64,000 nucleotides of DNA from Roseinatronobacter monicus (GTDB lineage Bacteria; Pseudomonadota; Alphaproteobacteria; Rhodobacterales; Rhodobacteraceae): assembly GCF_006716865.1 (NCBI RefSeq), contig NZ_VFPT01000001.1:2351001-2415000 (forward strand). The letters run 5' to 3'. Below the pieces are notes generated by a model. That model saw nothing but the letters and a program-made list of their open reading frames with translations. It did not search any database and had not been told where the DNA came from. This document shows, piece by piece, positions 58,003 to 64,000 of the stretch. The stretch's first letter is position 1, and every line of letters starts with the position of its first letter. The position numbers were made by a program, and so were the translations under genes.

Positions 58003-58811
58003 GGCAATGTCCTTAAGCGGGCTTGCAGGTCCAGCAGGTCGGCCCATGCTTCGCGCTTGGCGGCGAGGTTGCGCAGCAGATAGGCGGGGTGCAGCATGGG
58101 CAGGGCGGGCCGCCCCGCAACCTCGCGCCACTGGCCACGAATGCGGGTAATTGCCTCGTTGCTGTGCAGCAGCGTTATGGCCGAAATGCGCCCCATCAGG
58201 ATCAGGATGTCGGGGTTAATCAATTCGATATGCCGCATAACAAAGGGGCGGAACATGGCGCGTTCATCCGGGCTGGGGTCGCGGTTTTGCGGCGGGCGCC
58301 ATGGCAGAATATTGGTGATATAGACTGACGACGCTGGGTCGGGGTGATCGCGGCGCATGTTGATTGCGGCCAGCATTCGGTCCAGCAACTGCCCTGCCTC
58401 ACCGATGAATGGCTTGCCTTGCCTGTCTTCCTCGCGGCCCGGTGCCTCTCCCACGATCATGACACGGGCCTCGGGCTGGCCATCGCAGAACACCAGATTG
58501 CGCGCGCCGCGCTTCAACTCGCTATGCGGGAAATCGGCAAGGGCTGCTTGCAGCGCTTCCAGATCAGGCGCGGCCTCGGCCATGGCCTGCGCTTCGCCAA
58601 CCGGGTCCGCCTTCTGGACGGGCGGGGATGCAGGCGGGAGTTTCGCAGATTTGGGCGCTTCGGCCTTCGGGGCCACGACAGGGGCGGGGTCCAGGGCGTA
58701 GCGGTTGACAGGCGCGTCGCAAATGCCTTCAACCACACCCATCTCGACCTGCCAGTCGAGGCAGGCACGTGCAACGTGCCAATCTGTCTCCCAAGTTGCC
58801 GGTGCGTTCAT
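57999..58811 (-). CDS. Uracil-DNA glycosylase, family 4/5-like, without iron-sulfur cysteines
   Basis: The 270-residue product has an Ala/Pro-rich N-terminal extension (about 40-75) and a glycosylase domain from about 85. The motif GEAPGREED is at 121-129, the continuation QGKPFIGEAGQLLDRML is standard, and LPMLHPAYLLR is the second catalytic motif. The usual family 4 cluster cysteines are absent: the CxxC before motif A is missing and the usual Cys before RPP is Trp171 (ILPWRPPQNR). Only three cysteines occur in all. It starts an operon with moaB and diverges from pyrB. Confidence 0.88.
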   Translation of the reverse strand: MNAPATWETDWHVARACLDWQVEMGVVEGICDAPVNRYALDPAPVVAPKAEAPKSAKLPPASPPVQKADPVGEAQAMAEAAPDLEALQAALADFPHSELKRGARNLVFCDGQPEARVMIVGEAPGREEDRQGKPFIGEAGQLLDRMLAAINMRRDHPDPASSVYITNILPWRPPQNRDPSPDERAMFRPFVMRHIELINPDILILMGRISAITLLHSNEAITRIRGQWREVAGRPALPMLHPAYLLRNLAAKREAWADLLDLQARLRTLP

Positions 58812-58909
58812 GGGGTCATAGGTAGTCTGCCAGCGGCGAAGGGTAAAGCGGCCTTGTCGTCGCGGGACGCGGTTTCTATAACGGCGCAGGCGCTGAAGGC
58901 GGGGGACGC

Positions 58910-59878
58910 ATGACTTTCAAACAGAATCACCTTCTGGGGATCGAACCGCTGCACCCCACCGAGATTACGTCGATTCTTGATCTGGCTGACGAATATGTCG
59001 CGCTGAACCGATCAAGCGAGAAACACGGCACCGCCCTGTCCGGCATGACGCAAATCAACATGTTTTTCGAGGCGTCCACCCGCACGCAGGCCAGTTTTGA
59101 GTTGGCGGGAAAACGCTTGGGCGCGGATGTCATGAACATGTCCATGGCGCAATCCAGCCTGAAAAAGGGCGAGACACTGATCGACACCGCGCTGACGCTG
59201 AACGCCATGCACCCCGATTTGCTGGTGGTGCGTCATGGCAGTTCGGGGGCGGTGAACCTGCTGGCCGAAAAGGTAAATTGCGCCGTGCTCAACGCGGGCG
59301 ACGGCAAACACGAACACCCCACACAAGCGCTGCTGGATGCGCTGACGATACGGCGCAAGAAAGGCCGGTTGCACCGGCTCAGCATCGCGATTTGCGGCGA
59401 TATCGCCCATAGCCGCGTCGCCCGCTCAAACCTGATCCTGCTGGGCAAAATGGAAAACCGCGTGCGCCTTGTCGGCCCGCCCACACTTATGCCCAAGGGC
59501 GTTGAGGAGTTCGGCGTTGAAGTGTTCGACGACATGCGCGCGGGGCTGGAAGGGGCGGATGTGGTGATGATGCTGCGGCTACAGCGGGAACGCATGGATG
59601 GCGGCTTTGTGCCGTCAGAGCGCGAATATTTCCACCGCTATGGGCTGGATGCCGAGAAACTGGCCTATGCCAAGGAAGATGCGATTGTCATGCATCCCGG
59701 CCCGATGAACCGCGGGATCGAGATTGACGGCGCGATTGCAGATGACATCAACCGCTCGGTCATTCAGGAACAGGTTGAAATGGGGGTCGCCGTGCGCATG
59801 GCGGCGATGGACCTGCTGGCGCGCAACCTGCGCCGCGCACGCGAGCGCGAAAGACTGAGAGAGGCCGCAAATGGGTGA
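58910..59878 (+). CDS. pyrB: Aspartate carbamoyltransferase catalytic subunit
   Basis: The 322-residue enzyme makes carbamoyl aspartate in pyrimidine synthesis. The carbamoyl-phosphate motif STRT is at 56-59. [24 protein letters not shown] and the C-terminal [12 protein letters not shown] are conserved. The last 8 bases overlap the next gene. A degenerate pyrC two genes on suggests an ATCase that needs an inactive dihydroorotase partner, as in Pseudomonas. Confidence 0.96.
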   Translation: MTFKQNHLLGIEPLHPTEITSILDLADEYVALNRSSEKHGTALSGMTQINMFFEASTRTQASFELAGKRLGADVMNMSMAQSSLKKGETLIDTALTLNAMHPDLLVVRHGSSGAVNLLAEKVNCAVLNAGDGKHEHPTQALLDALTIRRKKGRLHRLSIAICGDIAHSRVARSNLILLGKMENRVRLVGPPTLMPKGVEEFGVEVFDDMRAGLEGADVVMMLRLQRERMDGGFVPSEREYFHRYGLDAEKLAYAKEDAIVMHPGPMNRGIEIDGAIADDINRSVIQEQVEMGVAVRMAAMDLLARNLRRARERERLREAANG

Positions 59879-60341
59879 GGAAATCCGCGAAAGCAGCCTT
59901 GGCGATACGGTGTTCGAACCCGAACCCGGCGAGAAAATACTGCGCGAGATCCGGTCCGACAAGGCGACCTACTGGCGCGACCACGGGGTAATGGCAGTGC
60001 TGGGCATGGGCGTGGTGGGCATGGTGCTGTCGCTTATCGGCTCGGACCATGTGGCGATCGGCAGCTTGGGCGCAGTGCTTGCGCTGGCTGTGCGCGGGCT
60101 GTGGCTGTATTCCGAGCAGATGAAATTTCGCTGGGTGCTCAGCAATATGCGCCTTGTCGGTCCGGGGGGGCGGCAGGTGTATCTGCTGGAACTTGAGCGC
60201 GCGCGGCGGTTTTTCGGCGATATCCAGTTAATCACCAAATCGGGCGACAAGCATCTGATCAAGCACATCCGCCAGTCCGACGGGCTGGTGGCCGAGATTG
60301 AAGCGGCGCGCGAAAAGCGCACCAAGCGCAAGGGTGGCTGA
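59871..60341 (+). CDS. PH-like domain membrane protein between pyrB and pyrC
   Basis: The 156-residue product has an acidic N-terminus (about 1-30), two hydrophobic segments (about 43-60 and 64-80) and a C-terminal cytoplasmic part (about 85-140) that resembles a bacterial PH domain ([49 protein letters not shown]). A Lys/Arg-rich tail follows. It overlaps pyrB by 8 bases and pyrC by one, so all three are translated together. I know no function for it, and the PH assignment is by pattern. Confidence 0.7.
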   Translation: MGEEIRESSLGDTVFEPEPGEKILREIRSDKATYWRDHGVMAVLGMGVVGMVLSLIGSDHVAIGSLGAVLALAVRGLWLYSEQMKFRWVLSNMRLVGPGGRQVYLLELERARRFFGDIQLITKSGDKHLIKHIRQSDGLVAEIEAAREKRTKRKGG

Positions 60342-61651
60342 TGGCCGAATATGTCCCAACCCCTGAGGAGGCAAACCGCGTGATCTGGTTTCACAACGCC
60401 CGCCTGATCGACCCCGAGCGCGGCGAAGAGCGTATTGGCACTCTGCTGGTGCAGGGCGGCACAATCACCGAAATCGACGCGCCCTGCCCTGATGGCGCTG
60501 TGCATGTGGACTGCGATGGCAAATGCCTTGCCCCCGGCATTGTGGATATGGGCGTGCAGGTCGGCGAGCCGGGCGCGCAACATAAGGAATCCTTGCGCAC
60601 AGCCGGTCTGGCAGCGGCCAAGGGCGGGGTTACAACCATCATCATGCGCCCGGACACCACGCCTGCCATCGACACGCCCGAAGTGCTGGAATATGTCACC
60701 CGCCGCGCCGAGGCGCGCACCCCCGTAAATATCCGTGCAATGGCCACCCTGACCCGCGCGCGCGACGGGCGCGAGATGTCCGAGATTGCCTTTCTGCTCG
60801 ACACTGGCGCAGTGGCGTTCACCGATGGGGACAGGGTTCTGACCGACACCAAGGTTCTGGCCCGCTGCATGACCTATGCCAAAGGTTTAGGCGCGCTGAT
60901 TATAGGGCACCCACAAGATGCAGGCCTGTCCACCGGCGCCTGCGCCACCAGCGGCAAATTCGCATCCCTGCGTGGCCTGCCCGCTGTGTCTGCCATGGCC
61001 GAGCGGATGGGCTTTGACCGCGATATGGGGCTGGTCGAGATGACGGGCGTGCGCTACCACGCCGACCAGATCACCAGCGCACGCACCCTGCCCGCCTTGG
61101 AGCGCGCCAAGCGCAACGGGTTGCCGGTAACAGCGGGCATTTCCATCCATCACCTGACATTGAACGAGTTGGATGTCGGCGATTACCGCACCTTTTTCAA
61201 ATTCACCCCGCCACTGCGCAGCGAAACCGACCGCAATGCGATGGTGCGCGCCGTGGCCGAGGGACTGATTGACGTGATCTGCTCGATGCACACGCCGCAG
61301 GATGAGGAGTCCAAGCGCCTGCCATTCGAGGAAGCAGCATCGGGGGCTGTCGGGCTGGAAACCCTGCTTCCGGCGGCGATGCGGCTGTATCATTCCGAAG
61401 GCCTGAGCCTGTCGCAAATCTGGCGCGCACTGTCCTATAACCCTGCACAGCTTCTGGGACTGGACGGGGGGCGGCTGTCGGTTGGTGCGCCTGCCGATCT
61501 GGTGCTGTTCGACCCCGACGCCCCTTTCGTGCTGGACCGTTTCGCACTGCGGTCAAAATCCAAGAACACACCCTTTGACGGGGCACGCATGGAAGGGCGG
61601 GTTCTTGCCACTTATGTCGCAGGCACCTGCGTCTATGACAACAAGGGGTAA
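60341..61651 (+). CDS. Dihydroorotase homologue, probably catalytically inactive (PyrC')
   Basis: The 436-residue product has the amidohydrolase fold of type I dihydroorotases. The metal-binding HxH after PGxxD is replaced by Gly71-Val-Gln73 in PGIVDMGVQVGEPG, and the catalytic Asp of the TDHAPH motif is Met316 in CSMHTPQ. The pattern matches the inactive PyrC' subunits that assemble with PyrB in Pseudomonas. It follows pyrB and the PH-like gene in one operon. An active dihydroorotase should therefore exist elsewhere in the genome. Confidence 0.85.
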   Translation: MAEYVPTPEEANRVIWFHNARLIDPERGEERIGTLLVQGGTITEIDAPCPDGAVHVDCDGKCLAPGIVDMGVQVGEPGAQHKESLRTAGLAAAKGGVTTIIMRPDTTPAIDTPEVLEYVTRRAEARTPVNIRAMATLTRARDGREMSEIAFLLDTGAVAFTDGDRVLTDTKVLARCMTYAKGLGALIIGHPQDAGLSTGACATSGKFASLRGLPAVSAMAERMGFDRDMGLVEMTGVRYHADQITSARTLPALERAKRNGLPVTAGISIHHLTLNELDVGDYRTFFKFTPPLRSETDRNAMVRAVAEGLIDVICSMHTPQDEESKRLPFEEAASGAVGLETLLPAAMRLYHSEGLSLSQIWRALSYNPAQLLGLDGGRLSVGAPADLVLFDPDAPFVLDRFALRSKSKNTPFDGARMEGRVLATYVAGTCVYDNKG

Positions 61652-61654
61652 ACC

Positions 61655-62266
61655 ATGCCTGAATTGCTGACACCATTCTGGCTTTTGGGTCTGGTCGGGC
61701 TGGCGGCCTATATGCTTGGATCGGTCCCTTTCGGGGTGGTGGTCGCACGGGTGATGGGCCTTGGCGATCTGCGCGCCATCGGGTCTGGCAATATCGGCGC
61801 AACCAATGTCATGCGAACCGGCAACAAGCTGGCGGGGGCGCTGACATTGGCCCTCGACGCGGGCAAGGGCGCGGTTGCGGCCCTGATCGCTTGGGTGGCT
61901 ATTGGTGAAGACGCCGCGCAAGCGGCAGCTTTGGCCGCGTTTCTGGGCCATCTTTACCCGGTCTATCTGGGCTTCAAGGGGGGCAAGGGGGTTGCAACCT
62001 TTATCGGCACTGCATTTGCGCTGGCATGGCCTGTGGCGCTGGCCATCTGCGCCATCTGGGCGGTGGTGTTCAAACTGTCGCGCTATTCCTCGCTGTCGGC
62101 GCTGATCGCAAGCGCCCTCAGCCCCGCACTGGCGTTGGCCTTTGGTCATGGCAGCATGGCCGCGCTGTTTGCGGCGCTGACCTTGATGATATTTTACAAA
62201 CACAGCGGCAATATCCGCCGCTTTCTGGCCGGAACCGAACCAAAATTCGAGCGTAAGCGCCCATAG
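61655..62266 (+). CDS. plsY: Glycerol-3-phosphate acyltransferase PlsY
   Basis: The 203-residue membrane enzyme transfers an acyl group from acyl-phosphate to glycerol-3-phosphate. Motifs seen are GSVPFGVVVAR, GSGNIGATNVMR, LGHLYPVYLGFKGGKGVATF and the later ILKYSS-like SRYSSLSAL. Five membrane segments fit. It starts 3 bases after the pyrC-type gene, so it belongs to the same operon. Confidence 0.95.
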   Translation: MPELLTPFWLLGLVGLAAYMLGSVPFGVVVARVMGLGDLRAIGSGNIGATNVMRTGNKLAGALTLALDAGKGAVAALIAWVAIGEDAAQAAALAAFLGHLYPVYLGFKGGKGVATFIGTAFALAWPVALAICAIWAVVFKLSRYSSLSALIASALSPALALAFGHGSMAALFAALTLMIFYKHSGNIRRFLAGTEPKFERKRP

Positions 62267-62306
62267 GGCAAAAGAAACCCCTGTGGGTGCGCCCTGAACC
62301 AGTGCG

Positions 62307-62744
62307 TCATGCAGTCTGTGCGGCTTGCCGTGCAACCATTGCGACATCTTGGCTCAAGTCGCGGGACGTTTCCAAGTCCTGCAACGCGATCCACTTCGCA
62401 TCCAGCGCGTCATCTGCGGCGACTGGAGCGCCTGCGCGCCATTGGCACCGGACTGCAACAAGCACAAAATGTTGCCGAAGCTGACCCTCATCAGATCGGT
62501 CATACGCATCAACTGCCGTGAAGATCCGCTCTGCGACAGCGGTTATGCCCGTTTCCTCGAATAATTCCCGTTCGGCGGCGGCCAACAGGGTCTCGCCAAA
62601 TTCGACCTTGCCGCCCGGAAACCCCCAAAGCCCGGCATCGGGCGGGTTGGCACGCTGTACCAAAAGCAGTTTGCCGTCGTGAATGACGACAGCAAGAACG
62701 GCCACGATGGGGCGCACAGGCGGGGATGGGGGATTATGCGGCAT
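62307..62744 (-). CDS. Nudix hydrolase, MutT-like
   Basis: The 145-residue product has a full Nudix box GGKVEFGETLLAAAERELFEETGI near residues 40-63. The upstream VAVLAVVIHDGKLLLVQRANPP is typical of MutT/NUDT1-type enzymes that clean nucleotide pools. The substrate is not known. The start at 62744 is chosen over 62780 because the N-terminal MPHNPPSPPVRPIVAV lies just before the conserved strand. It converges on plsY. Confidence 0.87.
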   Translation of the reverse strand: MPHNPPSPPVRPIVAVLAVVIHDGKLLLVQRANPPDAGLWGFPGGKVEFGETLLAAAERELFEETGITAVAERIFTAVDAYDRSDEGQLRQHFVLVAVRCQWRAGAPVAADDALDAKWIALQDLETSRDLSQDVAMVARQAAQTA

Positions 62745-62807
62745 GTGGCGGTGATAGCAAATGCGCAAGGTAAACCGCAAGAGAGCCAGAGCGCGCGCAA
62801 GGCAGTT

Positions 62808-63725
62808 TCATGCGCGGCCAAAGGCAAGTGCGCTTGTCCAAATGCGGCGCATCAGGTCGGGTTGGCCACGCAAACCCGTCTTCGCATAGACCTGTTTGGA
62901 ATAATAGCGCGCGGTTTCCAGTGTCAGCCCCAGCGCTTGCGCGGCGTCAGACAGGCTGGCACCTTGGGCCAGCGCGCGCACCAGCCGCGCTTCTGATACG
63001 GTCAGGTGCAGTGCTTCGGCCAGTGCCTCTGCTGTGGGCAAGGCGTGCGCGCTGGCGCGCAAAACCCCCTCAACGCGACCATCCGGCCTGCGTTGGCACA
63101 GCATGTCCAGATCGGGGGGAATGGACAATAGCGCCGTCTGCCCCATTTTGCGTGGCAAGACCGGAACCTGATGCATCCGCGCCAGTAAATCCCGCGCCAC
63201 GCCGTCGCGCGCGACAGGCAGGCCGCGCGCGTCGAACTCAACATATCCTACGCCAATCCGCCGCGCCACAGCATCCGAGCGCGCCGCTTGGTCGGACAAA
63301 TCCGCAATGTGCGCCGCGATCTGCCACGCCTGTTCCAGATGCGGGACCAGCGCTGTTAGAATGGCACTGTCCACCGCGCGAAACATTCCGCGCTGGCGCA
63401 GGGCCATCAGCCAGCCGACCCCGTCAGACAAACGCAATCCAATGGCGCGGTGATCTGCCGCCTCTGCGACACCCCCGAGTGCCGGGGCGCGATCCATCAG
63501 CTCTTCGCCCGTATAGACGCGGCGCAACCGCAACCCTGTCAGGATTGCGGGCATTGGCACAGCCAGCGGTCCGGTTTGATCCCACCCCCGCGACGGGGTG
63601 AAAAGCTGAACCTGATCGGCCTGCACATAACTGGCCAATAGGCGCAACACCTCTGGCCAGCCTCCGGCCGATACACCGACCTGCTGAAGTGACAGCAATA
63701 TCGCAGACTCTGGCGCTGTTATCAT
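62808..63725 (-). CDS. LuxR-type helix-turn-helix transcriptional regulator
   Basis: The 305-residue product has a C-terminal LuxR-family helix-turn-helix (about 238-298: [45 protein letters not shown]). The larger N-terminal part resembles no domain I can name with confidence; it contains no obvious receiver aspartate, so a ligand- or PAS-type sensor is possible. GGAGGGGGTGGGGG lies before the ATG at 63725. It diverges from cysD across 95 bases, so control of sulfate assimilation is possible but unproven. Confidence 0.82.
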   Translation of the reverse strand: MITAPESAILLSLQQVGVSAGGWPEVLRLLASYVQADQVQLFTPSRGWDQTGPLAVPMPAILTGLRLRRVYTGEELMDRAPALGGVAEAADHRAIGLRLSDGVGWLMALRQRGMFRAVDSAILTALVPHLEQAWQIAAHIADLSDQAARSDAVARRIGVGYVEFDARGLPVARDGVARDLLARMHQVPVLPRKMGQTALLSIPPDLDMLCQRRPDGRVEGVLRASAHALPTAEALAEALHLTVSEARLVRALAQGASLSDAAQALGLTLETARYYSKQVYAKTGLRGQPDLMRRIWTSALAFGRA

Positions 63726-63820
63726 CAGAACCCCCACCCCCTCCCATATGGGAGGTGCGGGCAGATTACAGCAGCGATATGCCCTTGCCAACATCATTCA
63801 AGAAAGGGACGAGCATTCAC

Positions 63821-64000
63821 ATGTCCATCCATACTTTAACCCATTTGCAGCGCCTTGAGGCCGAAGCGATCCACATCATGCGCGAGGTTGTCACGCAGGC
63901 GGACAAGCCGGTGATGCTGTATTCCGTCGGCAAGGACAGCGCTGTCATGCTGCATCTGGCGAAGAAAGCATTTTACCCGGCACCGCCGCCCTTTCCGCTG
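63821..64000 (+). CDS. cysD: Sulfate adenylyltransferase subunit 2 (CysD), 3' end outside window
   Basis: The first 60 codons are in the window: [20 protein letters not shown] and then the PP-loop motif SVGKDS at 35-40, followed by [13 protein letters not shown]. CysD makes adenosine 5'-phosphosulfate from ATP and sulfate with CysN. GAAAGGG lies upstream of the ATG at 63821. The length beyond the window is unknown. Confidence 0.93.
   Translation, partial: MSIHTLTHLQRLEAEAIHIMREVVTQADKPVMLYSVGKDSAVMLHLAKKAFYPAPPPFPL

Overview
The window looks like chromosome from a member of the Rhodobacteraceae (Alphaproteobacteria). The gene content and order (coxB-ctaB, a tad pilus locus, ruvCAB, pyrB with a PH-like protein and pyrC, phosphatidylcholine synthase, a DUF1127 protein), the moderately high GC and the gene sequences all fit. 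I cannot name the genus. No tRNA, rRNA, CRISPR array or prophage was seen.

Layout. 1-9.8 kb: housekeeping genes (ctaB and coxB on the minus strand; tldD, dprA, topA and a two-subunit CoA transferase on the plus strand; a lytic transglycosylase). A perfect FNR-type box lies between coxB and tldD. 10.1-24.4 kb: a tad/Flp pilus locus in the order pilin, cpaB, cpaC, OmpA lipoprotein, cpaE, cpaF, tadB, tadC, tadD, a second TPR lipoprotein, prepilin peptidase, AAA+ ATPase. Two insertion sequences interrupt it. An IS1595-type element (15222-16273, 8-bp target duplication) sits in the last codons of cpaE. An IS630-type element (17683-18915, TA duplication) cuts the last 42 codons off cpaF. The severed 3' ends of both genes are still readable on the far side of each element, so the ancestral genes can be rebuilt exactly.

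24.4-35.2 kb: an Lrp/AsnC regulator divergent from trxB with paired palindromes between them, a Nudix protein, a lipase-like protein, ruvCAB, a DUF1127 protein, prmA, msrA, priA and a transaldolase-like aldolase. 35.2-48 kb: DUF484, xerC, pcs, a 3-hydroxybutyryl-CoA dehydrogenase, mtgA, a GST, queG, zapE, sseA, a GNAT protein, an aminotransferase, xseA and purD. 48.3-64 kb: an alkane-hydroxylase-like membrane enzyme, ftsY, yqgE, an orphan DsbD N-domain protein, an RND efflux pair, moaB, a uracil-DNA glycosylase, a pyrB/PH-protein/pyrC/plsY cluster whose pyrC product lacks catalytic metal ligands, a LuxR-type regulator and the start of cysD.

How it works together. The tad genes would encode one secretion and pilus machine: pilin, peptidase, secretin, pilotins, motor ATPase and inner-membrane platform. 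The damaged motor gene makes present function doubtful. Most other groups are ordinary core metabolism and DNA repair. The most noteworthy points are the two insertions in the tad operon, the poorly characterised AAA+ ATPase at its end, the catalytically degenerate PyrC, the uracil-DNA glycosylase without iron-sulfur cysteines, and the two regulatory palindromes.
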